From Timaviella obliquedivisa GSE-PSE-MK23-08B (GTDB lineage Bacteria; Cyanobacteriota; Cyanobacteriia; Elainellales; Elainellaceae), in NCBI GenBank assembly GCA_019358855.1, contig JAHHII010000010.1, positions 1 to 64,000 on the forward strand: a DNA stretch of 64,000 bases, written 5' to 3'. The notes beneath the pieces were generated by a model, which was not told the origin of the DNA, did no database searches, and saw only the letters and a list, made by a program, of their open reading frames with translations. Numbering within the stretch: the first letter of the stretch is position 1; each line of letters starts with the position of its first letter. Both the position numbers and the translations under genes were made by a program. This document shows, piece by piece, positions 18,849 to 27,634 of this stretch.

Positions 18849-20462
18849 TTGCCTGTGACCTCTGCTTTTGCCGCCGAACATCTTTTATTTACGCCCGCTG
18901 TCCCTAGTGAATCGGCGATCGCGACTATCTTTGCTTTTCCCAATGAATACACCGTCGGGATCACTAGCTTGGGTTATCAAATTGTTTGGGCAACGTTAGC
19001 CTCTCGGACAGATGTTCAGGTCAGCCGCTTATTTACTGATATCCACGAGCCGTTGCCGCTGCGACCCGAACTCGTGGGCTTCTCTTTTTCCTGGGAGTTA
19101 GATTACGTCAATATCTTGAGCTTATTAGAACGGCTCGAAATTCCGGTTCGGGCTATGGCTCGAAGCGACGACCATCCGTTAGTGTTTGGCGGCGGCTCGG
19201 TACTCACTGCCAATCCTGAGCCGTTAGCAGATTTCTTCGATGTGATTTTGCTGGGAGATGGTGAGACGCTACTCGAAGATTTTATTAACGCTTTCCAACA
19301 GGTTCGTCATGCCGATCGCTCGACCCAATTACGCCACTTAGCTCAGGTTCCAGGTATTTATGTCCCTAGCCTCTATGCAGTGACTTACGAAAGCACAGAG
19401 GGCAATATTTCTGCAATTGAGGCGATCGCTGGAATTCCGGCTCAGGTACAGAGACAAACCTACCGCAGCAATATCCTGTCAGCTTCGACCGTCGTGACCG
19501 AGAAAGCAGCGTGGGAAAGCATTTTTATGGTGGAAGTGGTGCGAAGCTGTCCAGAAATGTGTCGGTTCTGCCTTGCCAGCTACCTCACCTTGCCGTTTCG
19601 AGTTGCTAGCTTAGAAGGCTCGTTGATTCCGGCGATCGCTCGTGGATTAAAAGTAACCAATCGTCTGGGGTTACTGGGCGCTTCAGTCACGCAGCATCCA
19701 GAATTTGAAACACTGTTAGACCACTTAAATCAGCCTCAGTACGACGATGTTCGCCTCAGCTTGGCATCGGTGCGTACCAATACAGTTACTGAGAAATTGG
19801 CGCAGACGCTCGTGAAGCACCAGAGTCGCTCAATTACGATCGCGGTGGAGAGTGGCAGCGATCGCCTTCGCCAAATTGTCAACAAAAAGTTAACTAACGA
19901 CGAGATTACCCAAGCCGCTATCAATACCAAAGCGGGCGGACTCAGCGCTCTCAAGCTTTATGGCATGGTTGGTATTCCTGGCGAAGAATGGGACGACCTG
20001 GAGCAAACGGTAATAATGATGCGTAACCTTAAAAAAGCTGCTCCTGGGCTACGGCTAACTCTAGGATGCAGCACCTTTGTCCCCAAAGCCCATACGCCGT
20101 TTCAATGGTTTGGGGTTAGCCCAGAAGCCGAAAAGCGGCTAAAGTTTTTGCAAAAGCAATTACGCCCCCAAGGTATTGATTTTCGTCCAGAAAGCTATAA
20201 CTGGTCAGTGATTCAGGCGTTGATTTCTAGAGGCGATCGTCGTCTTTCCCATTTGTTAGAACAGGTGCGGCATTACGGAGACACCCTCGGTAGCTATCGT
20301 CGTGCCTTCAAGGAGCTACGAGGAACTTTGCCAGAGTTAGACTTTTATGTTCATGCCGATTGGTCAACCGATCAGATTCTTCCTTGGAGCCATCTTCAAG
20401 GAACGCTGCCCCAAGCGACTCTAGTAAAACATCGAGATGCTGCTCTTGCTATTCCTGCATAA
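18849..20462 (+). CDS. Radical SAM protein
   Basis: A 537-residue protein. The N-terminal ~190 residues resemble a cobalamin-binding-like Rossmann segment (GFSFSWELDYVNIL, LVFGGGSVLTANPEPL, DVILLGDGE). The radical SAM cluster motif is CPEMCRFC (C-x3-C-x2-C) near residue 235, followed by SAM-site elements such as ESGSDRLRQ and LYGMVGIPGE. This architecture is like the B12-binding-domain/TIGR03960-type family, whose substrate is unknown. No B12-binding DxHxxG is evident, so cobalamin use is unproven. The start is taken at TTG 18849; GTG 18855 is an equal alternative, and no strong ribosome-binding site decides. It has no operon partner. Confidence 0.85.
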   Translation: MPVTSAFAAEHLLFTPAVPSESAIATIFAFPNEYTVGITSLGYQIVWATLASRTDVQVSRLFTDIHEPLPLRPELVGFSFSWELDYVNILSLLERLEIPVRAMARSDDHPLVFGGGSVLTANPEPLADFFDVILLGDGETLLEDFINAFQQVRHADRSTQLRHLAQVPGIYVPSLYAVTYESTEGNISAIEAIAGIPAQVQRQTYRSNILSASTVVTEKAAWESIFMVEVVRSCPEMCRFCLASYLTLPFRVASLEGSLIPAIARGLKVTNRLGLLGASVTQHPEFETLLDHLNQPQYDDVRLSLASVRTNTVTEKLAQTLVKHQSRSITIAVESGSDRLRQIVNKKLTNDEITQAAINTKAGGLSALKLYGMVGIPGEEWDDLEQTVIMMRNLKKAAPGLRLTLGCSTFVPKAHTPFQWFGVSPEAEKRLKFLQKQLRPQGIDFRPESYNWSVIQALISRGDRRLSHLLEQVRHYGDTLGSYRRAFKELRGTLPELDFYVHADWSTDQILPWSHLQGTLPQATLVKHRDAALAIPA

Positions 20463-20823
20463 GCTACTGCCACAGATGCCTTTGAGCGTTCGGAGGGCTT
20501 TGGAACTATTTGTCCACCTTCTAGTCTTAGAGGGCAGTGCTAAACAAAAACTATCATTTAGAGCAAAATGTAGAGGCTTGCCTAATGTAACAATTCGTGT
20601 GAATCTAGGTTCGACCGAATCATTTTGGGAGGTTAAATGATCGGCAAGTCTTGCAGAGTTGTACTGAAGTCGCAGGTTAGATCGGGTAGATGAATGTGTA
20701 AATGTTGCGCGCTGCTTTGCGGAGATCGCAAGGGTCGCCAGTTTGTTAAGTTTTAGAGCGATCGGGCAGCCATTCACCTCCGAACAAAGAATTTTCAAGC
20801 CCATGTAGTTTTCAGGAGCCCAT
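20463..20823. other. Intergenic region (361 bases)
   Basis: Between the radical SAM gene and tic22. Frames on both strands here look like chance openings with no family features. The likely content is the tic22 promoter; an AGGAG motif at about 20814-20818 is the tic22 ribosome-binding site. Confidence 0.55.
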
Positions 20824-21693
20824 ATGAAATCATTGATCCGCTGGGGTGCAGCCTTGAGTTTAGTCGGAGGCATTTTGCTTAATCCCCTATCTATTGGAGG
20901 TAACCTGCGCGTGTTGGCGTTAACCAATGAGCAGGTCGTGGAGCGCTTGCAACCCGTTCCTGTCTTCACCTTTTTAGATAGTGAGCGCAATTTCTTGGTC
21001 ACTCGTCCCGCCAATGCCACAGCCGAAACGCTGCCTGTAGTCTACATGTTTATTAGCCAACAGGCTGCTCAAGCTTTTCTGACCGAACTGAAGCAAAAAA
21101 GCCCTGAACAAGCCAATGGCTTTCAGGTAACGCCAGTACCTCTATCGTTGGCGTACCAAATGGCGCGGCGTGATCAAGCCCAAGAAAACCCTGTCCAAGT
21201 TGCTTTTATTGGCGTTCAGCAGCAAGTAGAAGCGGCAAGAACCCTCATTCAAGAGAGCGGCGGCAATGCTGAACAATTTAGAGGAGTGCCGCTCTTTATC
21301 GCAAAATCAAGCGATGAAGAAGGTGTCTATTTGACGCGCCGTTTCAACAACCAAGAAGTCATTCCTGTCTATTTCAGCCGAGAAGATGTTCAAACCATGA
21401 TTGACCAATTGCGTCAAACGCAACCTGAGCTAGCCGCTAAAGTGACGATTCAAGTGCTGAGCTTGGAAGGGTTGATTCAAAACCTACAAAGTAGCGACAA
21501 TGCGGCTCTTAACCAAATCTTCCTGATGCCCACTCAAGAAACGCTCACCTTTATTCGATCGCTCCAACCTGCTGCGGGTCAGCCGCCTGCCGCGGGTCAG
21601 CCTGCTCAAGGTCAGCGACCCAATACCCCTGCCAACCCTAATCGCCGCAATCCTGCTGCCCGTCCGGCTCCAGCGCCTCAGGCACAGCCTTAG
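20824..21693 (+). CDS. Tic22 family protein
   Basis: A 289-residue protein with an N-terminal signal peptide (basic KSLIR, hydrophobic [13 protein letters not shown]). The mature part begins with [20 protein letters not shown] and contains two related halves ([14 protein letters not shown]...; [16 protein letters not shown]), as in Tic22/YCF-type proteins. Cyanobacterial Tic22 is a periplasmic or thylakoid-lumen chaperone-like protein needed for outer-membrane biogenesis. The tail is low-complexity Pro/Ala/Gln/Asn ([13 protein letters not shown]). ATG 20824 follows AGGAGCCCAT. Its last 56 bases overlap the convergent glycosylase frame, and its likely terminator lies inside that frame. Confidence 0.9.
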   Translation: MKSLIRWGAALSLVGGILLNPLSIGGNLRVLALTNEQVVERLQPVPVFTFLDSERNFLVTRPANATAETLPVVYMFISQQAAQAFLTELKQKSPEQANGFQVTPVPLSLAYQMARRDQAQENPVQVAFIGVQQQVEAARTLIQESGGNAEQFRGVPLFIAKSSDEEGVYLTRRFNNQEVIPVYFSREDVQTMIDQLRQTQPELAAKVTIQVLSLEGLIQNLQSSDNAALNQIFLMPTQETLTFIRSLQPAAGQPPAAGQPAQGQRPNTPANPNRRNPAARPAPAPQAQP

Positions 21694-22393
21694 GTAGCTC
21701 GTCTACCACAGTAGAGTTTAGGTTTAAGGGGTCAGAGTTTTGTAGAAATTCTGACCCTTTTTGCGGGGTTTTTACCTTGTCAAACCGAGAGACGGCTGGG
21801 CAATCCTGGATATACCACCGCCAAGGAATATCTGCGCCTTGCGTCAAGCCAATTCGAGTGGTTTGAACAAACTGAATGACTTGGCGATCGTATTCCTGCT
21901 GAAAGTTTTTAGTCCGATGCTCCAGCCATAGAGCGGAGTTGGGTTGAAAGGGCTGTGCCGTCAGGCTTAAATCAATCTTTAATGCTCGACAAAGTTTTCC
22001 AGGGCCTGCTGCCACTAGATAAGGTTTTTTAATGGGTTGGGGAGTAATCCAATCGGGTATTGCTTCTAATTGCAGTGCCCGAATCAAAACGGCGCTAGGC
22101 ACCCCCTCTAGGTCAGTCACCACATTTAAACAGTGATACATGCCGTAAATCAAATACACATAGCTCATTCCGGCTGCCCCAAACATGACTCTATTTCGGA
22201 CAGTTTGACGCCGATAAGCATGGCAGGCTGGGTCGCCAGGAGCATAAGCCTCTGTTTCTACAATCAACCCCCGAAAGATCTGTCCATCAGGAAATTGGCG
22301 CACCAGAGTACAGCCCAGTAGGTCGGGGGCGACTTCTGGAGAAGGACGAGAAAGCCAGCTTGGAGCAATATTTTTAGCAGTCAATCGTCTCAA
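21638..22393 (-). CDS. DNA-3-methyladenine glycosylase (AAG/MPG type)
   Basis: A 251-residue AAG-fold base-excision enzyme for alkylated purines. Seen: [30 protein letters not shown] with the catalytic Glu in [32 protein letters not shown], and [10 protein letters not shown]. The family domain ends near residue 215 (IPWRWYI). The last ~35 residues are encoded by DNA that also holds the tic22 terminator and the end of tic22 on the other strand, so the C-terminal tail is an unusual extension by read-through of non-family sequence. The start is TTG at 22393, or the TTG three codons inside; no clear ribosome-binding site. Confidence 0.9.
   Translation of the reverse strand: MRRLTAKNIAPSWLSRPSPEVAPDLLGCTLVRQFPDGQIFRGLIVETEAYAPGDPACHAYRRQTVRNRVMFGAAGMSYVYLIYGMYHCLNVVTDLEGVPSAVLIRALQLEAIPDWITPQPIKKPYLVAAGPGKLCRALKIDLSLTAQPFQPNSALWLEHRTKNFQQEYDRQVIQFVQTTRIGLTQGADIPWRWYIQDCPAVSRFDKVKTPQKGSEFLQNSDPLNLNSTVVDELPKAVPEALEPDGQQDCGD
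21729..21762 (+). terminator. Intrinsic terminator of tic22, inside the convergent gene
   Basis: GGGTCAGAGTTT (21729-21740) pairs with AAATTCTGACCC (21746-21757) with one wobble and a five-base loop, followed by TTTTT (21758-21762). It is 36 bases after the tic22 stop and lies within the C-terminal codons of the glycosylase gene. Confidence 0.85.
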
Positions 22394-22523
22394 AGTTTCT
22401 GGGATTCTAAAGATTGTTAGTCAACAGATTCAAATTCTGACATTTTCAGGTCACAATCTAGACTGCATCAACTAACGGATGTTTGATATCAGCATTTTCT
22501 ACAAGGTAAGACTTTAACAACCT

Positions 22524-22646
22524 ATGGATGTCAAAACTATTTTGCTTGGACTAACCCCTGTTTTTATTATTGCCTGCCTGTTTTTTGGAACCCGTAACGG
22601 ATTCTACGACTCCGACAATTATCATGGCAATGGCTCTGCTCACTAG
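22524..22646 (+). CDS. Single-helix membrane microprotein (40 aa), possibly NdhP-like
   Basis: ATG 22524 to TAG 22646. It begins MDVKTILLGLTPVFIIACLF, one clear membrane helix, followed by FGTRNGFYDSDNYHGNGSAH at the stromal or lumenal side. The regular form (helix then a polar, aromatic tail ending NGSAH) is unlike random sequence, and I recall near-identical tails in small cyanobacterial thylakoid proteins. NdhP, a ~40-residue subunit of NDH-1, is my best guess but comes from memory only; a photosystem microprotein is the alternative. It lies nine bases before the beta-CASP hydrolase start. Confidence 0.65.
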   Translation: MDVKTILLGLTPVFIIACLFFGTRNGFYDSDNYHGNGSAH

Positions 22647-22655
22647 GGGCATGGC

Positions 22656-24296
22656 ATGGATCAACTTGAATGCTTTCCGTACAGCGTTGGTAGCGCGCAG
22701 GAAGGAGTTTGCTTACTGATCCGCATGGGCCCTTACCGGGTTCTCCTAGACTGCGGGCTGAGCGATCCGGCTTGGATGTCAGACCGAGAGCTTTTGCGAT
22801 CGGTTGATTTAGTGCTGTGTAGCCATGCCCACTCTGACCATGCTAGAGGGTTACTGGCGTTGAACCGAGCGTTTCCACAGTTGCCCATTTGTGCCAGTGA
22901 GGTAACGGCTCAACTTCTGCCGCTGAATTGGCTTAACGAAGAGGTTCCACTCTTCTGTCAGGCGCTGCCCTGGCGATCGCCCATTGAGTTTAAGGACGGA
23001 CTCACGGTTGAGCTATATCCTGCCGGGCATCTTCCCGGCGCTGCTGCTATTTTTCTCACCTACAAAACTGCCCTCCGCACTTACAGCCTGTTCTACACCG
23101 GAGACTTTCTGCTTTCCAATTCTCGCTTAGTCGATGGGTTGCCGTTAGAGGAGGTGCGTGGACTAAGACCTGATGTCTTGATAGTAGAAGGGAGCTATGG
23201 CACTGCCCGCTATCCCCATCGTAAACAGCAAGAAAACCAGCTTGCCGAACGAATTAGTCGGGCAATGGGCGATCGTCAATCCATCCTCCTGCCCACCCCT
23301 ACCTTAGGACTGGGACAGGAACTCTTAATGCTACTCCGGAGTCACCACCACTTTACGGGACAAGATCTAGACATCTGGGTTGATGGTAGTGTGGCTCTTG
23401 GCTGTGATGCCTACCTCGAAATGCTGCCCCACTTCCCCAGTTCTGTCCAAAACTTTGCTCGCCACCAGCCCCTATTTTGGGATGAACGCATTCGCCCTCG
23501 CGTCCGTCGCTTACCGCCCAATGCAACTGTGCCATCACCTTGCATTATTTTGACCGACAAAGATAAAGATCTAAGCCAATATTTACTGGCAGAGAAGGAT
23601 GCCCAATCCTGGCTGATCTTGGTTCCTCATCAGCCCAGTCAGATGGGTTCTGAGGAATCTACCTTCAGCCAAACCCTACAAAATTCGCCGACACTCCAAT
23701 CTGCGATTCTAGCCGGACGCATCACGCTTGAGTCCTATCTCTTAGCAGACCACTGCGACTGCTCTGGCACCACCCAACTGATTCACAATCTTCGCCCTCA
23801 ACACGTCGTATTTATACACGGCGCTCCCGCCTATCTCAACGACCTCTCCAGCCTCGAAGAACTCCACAATCGCTACCATCTCCATACTCCTGCGGCTGGC
23901 ATTAATGTTAAGCTTCCCATTGGCGAAACTTTCCTTCAGCCTGCTCCCCCTGAAACTCACTATGAGGGCGAACTGACCGAGCAACCTGGCATTCTCATTT
24001 CCCTCCCCGATACGGTCACTGCTGATCCTCGTTGGCAAAACCTGGCAGACACAGGGATTGTTGAGGTTCGGTGGCAGGGCGAGGAACTGGTATTACGGGG
24101 CATGACTCAGCGGGAATTACTGAGGAAAAATCAGGATATGGGGGTGCAAACAGATGTGGAATGCTGCGAAAATTGCGTTCATTGCCGTAGTCAACGCTGC
24201 TGGAATCAGGCTTCGCCGCTGTTTGGGTTCAAAGTCACTCCTGATGGATATTGTCCTGTGTTTGAAGCAGCGCAATGGGTTCAGCCCGAAGCTTAG
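22656..24296 (+). CDS. MBL-fold beta-CASP hydrolase
   Basis: A 546-residue metallo-beta-lactamase-fold protein. The zinc motif is LCSHAHSDHARG (HxHxDH type, about residues 54-65), GHLPGAA is the next histidine motif, and YTGDF the Asp motif. The middle (LIVEGSYGTARYPHR, ILLPTPTLGLGQELL) is the beta-CASP region of CPSF/RNase J-like nucleases, and FIHGAP supplies the last histidine. Unlike RNase J it has a C-terminal Cys-rich patch (CCENCVHCRSQRCW, then YCPVF), likely a zinc or Fe-S site. RNA or DNA cleavage is inferred. It may be co-transcribed with the 40-residue gene upstream. Confidence 0.85.
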   Translation: MDQLECFPYSVGSAQEGVCLLIRMGPYRVLLDCGLSDPAWMSDRELLRSVDLVLCSHAHSDHARGLLALNRAFPQLPICASEVTAQLLPLNWLNEEVPLFCQALPWRSPIEFKDGLTVELYPAGHLPGAAAIFLTYKTALRTYSLFYTGDFLLSNSRLVDGLPLEEVRGLRPDVLIVEGSYGTARYPHRKQQENQLAERISRAMGDRQSILLPTPTLGLGQELLMLLRSHHHFTGQDLDIWVDGSVALGCDAYLEMLPHFPSSVQNFARHQPLFWDERIRPRVRRLPPNATVPSPCIILTDKDKDLSQYLLAEKDAQSWLILVPHQPSQMGSEESTFSQTLQNSPTLQSAILAGRITLESYLLADHCDCSGTTQLIHNLRPQHVVFIHGAPAYLNDLSSLEELHNRYHLHTPAAGINVKLPIGETFLQPAPPETHYEGELTEQPGILISLPDTVTADPRWQNLADTGIVEVRWQGEELVLRGMTQRELLRKNQDMGVQTDVECCENCVHCRSQRCWNQASPLFGFKVTPDGYCPVFEAAQWVQPEA

Positions 24297-24531
24297 CCAA
24301 TTTTTTGGCAAAATTTAACTCAGAAGTTCAGGCAATAAAAGGGCAAGCAAAGGGAAAGACTTGGACAAGGAGTCCTTTAATTGATCTTTATATTGGCTCA
24401 CCAGACTCGTTAGAAATACTAGCCTCAAAGTCAAATTTTCATGCTTAAATTCAGGCTAGTCCCTTTGCAGTGAAGCCTGAACATGCCTGCTCCGCAGACC
24501 TTTCGTGCAGACAATATCTGACTTAAATATT

Positions 24532-25302
24532 ATGGCTCCAGTGACGACCGATCGCCCGCCTACTCCGTCTCGGGCTGCCCCATCTTCTGCTTCCACACCA
24601 TCCTCAGCCGCTACTCCACGCCAGCCCGCGCCCGCTGTGATAGTGCGGCTACAGCAAGTCACCAAGATTTATGACAATGGATGTCCAGCCTTGCTCGATG
24701 TCAACTTGCAAATTCGCAAAGGTGATTTTTTGTTTATTACCGGAGCTTCCGGCTCTGGCAAATCAACGCTCTTAAAGCTGCTTTACGGCGAAGAACGCTC
24801 CACTCAAGGCGAAGTATTTGTAAACACTGTTGGCTTGACCAATCTGCGAGGCAACGAGCTTTCTAAGCTCCGCCGTCAAATTGGGGTTGTTTTTCAAGAT
24901 TATAAGCTGATCCCTCGACGCACCGTTTCTGAAAATGTGGCGATCGTGCTGTGGGCGCAGGGGTTTACCCGCAAAGAAGTTCAGCGTCGTTTGTTGCCAA
25001 CCCTAAAAATGGTGGGCTTGCAGGAAAAAGCCGATTGTTTTCCAGAGCAGTTGTCGGGTGGAGAGCAGCAACGGGTCAGTATTGCACGAGCAGTGGTGAA
25101 CACGCCGCCCATTTTGCTTGCTGATGAGCCAACCGGAAACCTTGACCCTGACAATTCCTGGCAGGTTATTAAAATTTTGCAAAAGCTTAATTCTATTGGC
25201 ATCACAGTCATTGTGACCACGCACGATGAGCAGCTTGTAAAGATGTCTGAGCATCCAGTAATGCAAATTCGTAATGGCAAGCTGTTTCGGGCTAAGGGCT
25301 GA
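24532..25302 (+). CDS. ftsE: FtsE-type ABC ATPase
   Basis: With ATG 24532 the product is 256 residues. It has a ~35-residue Pro/Ser/Ala/Thr-rich lead (cyanobacterial FtsE often has one), then an ATPase domain: Walker A GASGSGKST (71-79), Q-loop VVFQDYKLI, signature LSGGEQQR, Walker B ILLADEPTGNLD and VTTHDEQL. VFQDYKLIPRRTVSENVAI is very typical of FtsE, which with FtsX controls septal peptidoglycan hydrolysis. ftsX is not adjacent in this window. A GTG at 24505 would extend the N-terminus by nine residues; no ribosome-binding site settles the choice. Confidence 0.85.
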   Translation: MAPVTTDRPPTPSRAAPSSASTPSSAATPRQPAPAVIVRLQQVTKIYDNGCPALLDVNLQIRKGDFLFITGASGSGKSTLLKLLYGEERSTQGEVFVNTVGLTNLRGNELSKLRRQIGVVFQDYKLIPRRTVSENVAIVLWAQGFTRKEVQRRLLPTLKMVGLQEKADCFPEQLSGGEQQRVSIARAVVNTPPILLADEPTGNLDPDNSWQVIKILQKLNSIGITVIVTTHDEQLVKMSEHPVMQIRNGKLFRAKG

Positions 25303-25311
25303 CTTTTTGCA

Positions 25312-25740
25312 CTAAGAATCTTTTGAGTTCAACTGGGCAAGCCGATCGCGAATTTTCTGCAACTGCGCCTGCGAGTCAACAGGCATTCGGGGCATTGGCA
25401 GTTCTGGGTTGGGCCACAGAGGCATGTCTTCACAGGGACAACCTGGCGATCGCACCCCAATGCTAAGGATAGGGATAGGCATTTCGCAGCGGGCGCAGGC
25501 AGCAACGTCCCACTCAGAGGAAAGTAATTGCTCAATCGTTTGATCTGTTCCTTCCAGGTAACAGTTTTTGCCATGAGACTGCATCACGCTCTGCCAGCAC
25601 GCCTCAAACGCTGAACTGTAGCGATCGCCCTGAATCACTGGTTTAGGTAATTGCAAGTCTTGCCTGTTTTTGATAATCAAGCCCTTACCTAACTGAAACC
25701 AGAACGCAAGATACTGCTTAACCTGATCTGTAGAAGCCAT
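25312..25740 (-). CDS. Conserved cyanobacterial protein with Cys motifs (142 aa)
   Basis: I do not recognise a named function. The start is ATG 25740 behind TTGGAG. There is no signal or membrane segment. The middle has CARCEMPIPILSIG and SPGCPCEDMPLWPNPELP, a C-x2-C plus C-x-C arrangement that could bind zinc or a cluster. The C-terminus is a short helix (QAQLQKIRDRLAQL). It converges on ftsE with nine bases between the stops and lies downstream of cobU on the same strand. Confidence 0.7.
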   Translation of the reverse strand: MASTDQVKQYLAFWFQLGKGLIIKNRQDLQLPKPVIQGDRYSSAFEACWQSVMQSHGKNCYLEGTDQTIEQLLSSEWDVAACARCEMPIPILSIGVRSPGCPCEDMPLWPNPELPMPRMPVDSQAQLQKIRDRLAQLNSKDS

Positions 25741-25842
25741 AGTCTCCAATTGGGCGATCGAAATCCGATGCTGTCGCTTTTACTAATACTAAAGAATCTG
25801 CATTTGCTCTACCCTTTAAAATCCGTAGTAAAGCTTAAGATC

Positions 25843-26406
25843 TTACTGTCTTCCTAAGGGAGTTCCGAGTTGGGTTAGATTTAAAGCGTAGCCTGCGGTC
25901 ACGAGATAAACTGTATCAGCGATCGCTCCGACTTGGCGAGTAAGATGACCCAAGCGATCGCGAAATAATCGTCCCATTGGGTAAGCAGGCACAACGCCCC
26001 AGCCTGTTTCTTCCGCCACCAAAATAATTGAGCCAGACGTTTGCTCTAAGCTTATTAATAAATTCTGAACTGTTTGTTGCCAGGCGGATTCATCCTGCTC
26101 CAAGCAATTTGCGACCCAAGTCCCTAGCGAATCTACCAACAAGCACTCAGAAGCTTCTGCCGATTGAATTGTGACAGCCACCTCCACAGGGATTGCCAAA
26201 GTTTTCCAATGGGCTGGACGACGCTGCTGATGCAAGGCAATTCGGTTTTGCCACTCTGAGTCATCTGGGTCAGTCTGAGCCGTTGCTACATAGCTCACAG
26301 CCTTTCCCGATTGAGTCGCTAGTCCTTCAGCCCACTCACTTTTGCCCGATCGACAAGAGCCCGTAACCAAAATGATGTAGTTTTTCTGATTTGAGTAGAC
26401 ATTCAT
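25843..26406 (-). CDS. cobU: Adenosylcobinamide kinase / cobinamide-phosphate guanylyltransferase
   Basis: A 187-residue CobU/CobP. The P-loop GSCRSGKS is at 16-23, followed by WAEGLA; the guanylylation region has VATAQTDPDDSEWQNRIALHQQRRPAHW, and LLVDSLGTWVANCL and VAEETGWGVVPAYPMGRLFRDRLG are typical. It phosphorylates adenosylcobinamide and transfers GMP to it in the nucleotide-loop assembly of the (pseudo)cobalamin cofactor. All key motifs are present. No cobalamin riboswitch is visible in the 245 bases upstream. Confidence 0.95.
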   Translation of the reverse strand: MNVYSNQKNYIILVTGSCRSGKSEWAEGLATQSGKAVSYVATAQTDPDDSEWQNRIALHQQRRPAHWKTLAIPVEVAVTIQSAEASECLLVDSLGTWVANCLEQDESAWQQTVQNLLISLEQTSGSIILVAEETGWGVVPAYPMGRLFRDRLGHLTRQVGAIADTVYLVTAGYALNLTQLGTPLGRQ

Positions 26407-26651
26407 GAAGAAACTTTGGCGTAATCAGTACTTGTCGCTAAGATGACCTAAATTTTTTGGGTCGAGCCTTCCTCCAAAGAAGTTTTAACTTAGAATTTAA
26501 CTGTAAACCGTGTTGTTACGAGAGTTCTATGCTCAGCATTAAGCGTAAACGGTAGAAATACAGTGTGTCCGTGCCCTCATTTTCGGGTAAGGCTATATGT
26601 TACTAACGTACCAACTGCTCTAAAACTTGATACTTCTGGAACGAGGCAACT

Positions 26652-27539
26652 ATGAAATTTGGATTGCAACGGATTGGGGCAATGCTAGAGCAACTTAATA
26701 TTCAGAGTGATGAACCATCTACCTCTACCGCTTCTAGCATGGTTACTCATCCAATTGCCGCCTCTACGCCTCAGAAGATTTCAACTTCCTTTTCCCAACC
26801 CTCAACCTCTCCCTCTCAGCCCTATCCTGAGCCTCAGGCAGTACCACCCGGAGCGCCCGACGGTGGTGTTGCCCTTTCTGCTGTAAGCGCGTCTTCGCCT
26901 GAAAGGGTACAACCTTTTCCAGTTCAACTGACTTCACCCCTCGCGTTACCTCATGCAAAAGCTGTCAGTGTGAGTCATCATCGCCACGCAACCAACCCTA
27001 ATCTGGCAATGAGTCTGCTAAAAGACATTGAAACGACGGTTGTAACCTGGCAATTAGAGCTAGAGCAAATCATTCTGCAAATTCAAGCAGTATATGCAGA
27101 CGGTCCGATTGTAGAGGGTTGGCTAGAGTCACAGGCAAGCCATGTTCAGTCCCAGACAAGTGCATCCCCGGCGGCTACAGCAACATTGCGTTATGGAGAA
27201 GTGGATCGGTTGATGGATTACGTCGAAGCCATTTGCCACTCCAATCAAGTGCCACAAAGTCAGGCAACGCAAAGTCAGCTACAACCTTCTACTCAACCTA
27301 CTTCCACTCAACCTACTGAAGAATCATCTTGTACTGCGTATCGCCTCTGTGGTTTAGATGCTGATGGTCGGCTTTGGAGCCGTTCTTGCCCAACTCAGCA
27401 AGTTCCCTATGTCAGCTTGGCGATCGCCCGTTACCAAAAGCTTCGCATTCTTTTAAGCCAAAAGCAGACGCTAGAAAACCGCCTCAACCAACTCATTCAG
27501 AGTCTTACTGGTCTCAGTGGACAGATCCAAAAATCTTAG
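26652..27539 (+). CDS. Unknown protein with disordered N-terminus (295 aa)
   Basis: The first ~110 residues are low-complexity Ser/Thr/Pro/Gln/Ala (SQPSTSPSQPYPEP and similar), likely disordered, after a short conserved-looking start MKFGLQRIGAMLEQLNI. From about residue 118 a helical domain begins (SLLKDIETTVVTWQLELEQI), broken by a second Gln/Thr/Ser linker around 195-220, then CTAYRLCGLDADGRLWSRSC and a helical end with KLRILLSQKQTLENRLNQLI. No known domain is recognised. Ribosome-binding motif GGAACGAGG precedes ATG. I judge it a real cyanobacterium-specific gene. Confidence 0.7.
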   Translation: MKFGLQRIGAMLEQLNIQSDEPSTSTASSMVTHPIAASTPQKISTSFSQPSTSPSQPYPEPQAVPPGAPDGGVALSAVSASSPERVQPFPVQLTSPLALPHAKAVSVSHHRHATNPNLAMSLLKDIETTVVTWQLELEQIILQIQAVYADGPIVEGWLESQASHVQSQTSASPAATATLRYGEVDRLMDYVEAICHSNQVPQSQATQSQLQPSTQPTSTQPTEESSCTAYRLCGLDADGRLWSRSCPTQQVPYVSLAIARYQKLRILLSQKQTLENRLNQLIQSLTGLSGQIQKS

Positions 27540-27634
27540 CCAAAGCGCCTCAGTGATCAGGGCAGGTGTCGTTAGCGAACTAGTTATCCTGGGCATTCTA
27601 GGGGCTAGCTGATTCGTCTGCAAGGCTTAAACTT

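Noticed and set aside
20421-21020. 200-codon minus-strand frame over the tic22 promoter and start.
   Set aside because: Basic, low-complexity translation antisense to tic22 with no family features.
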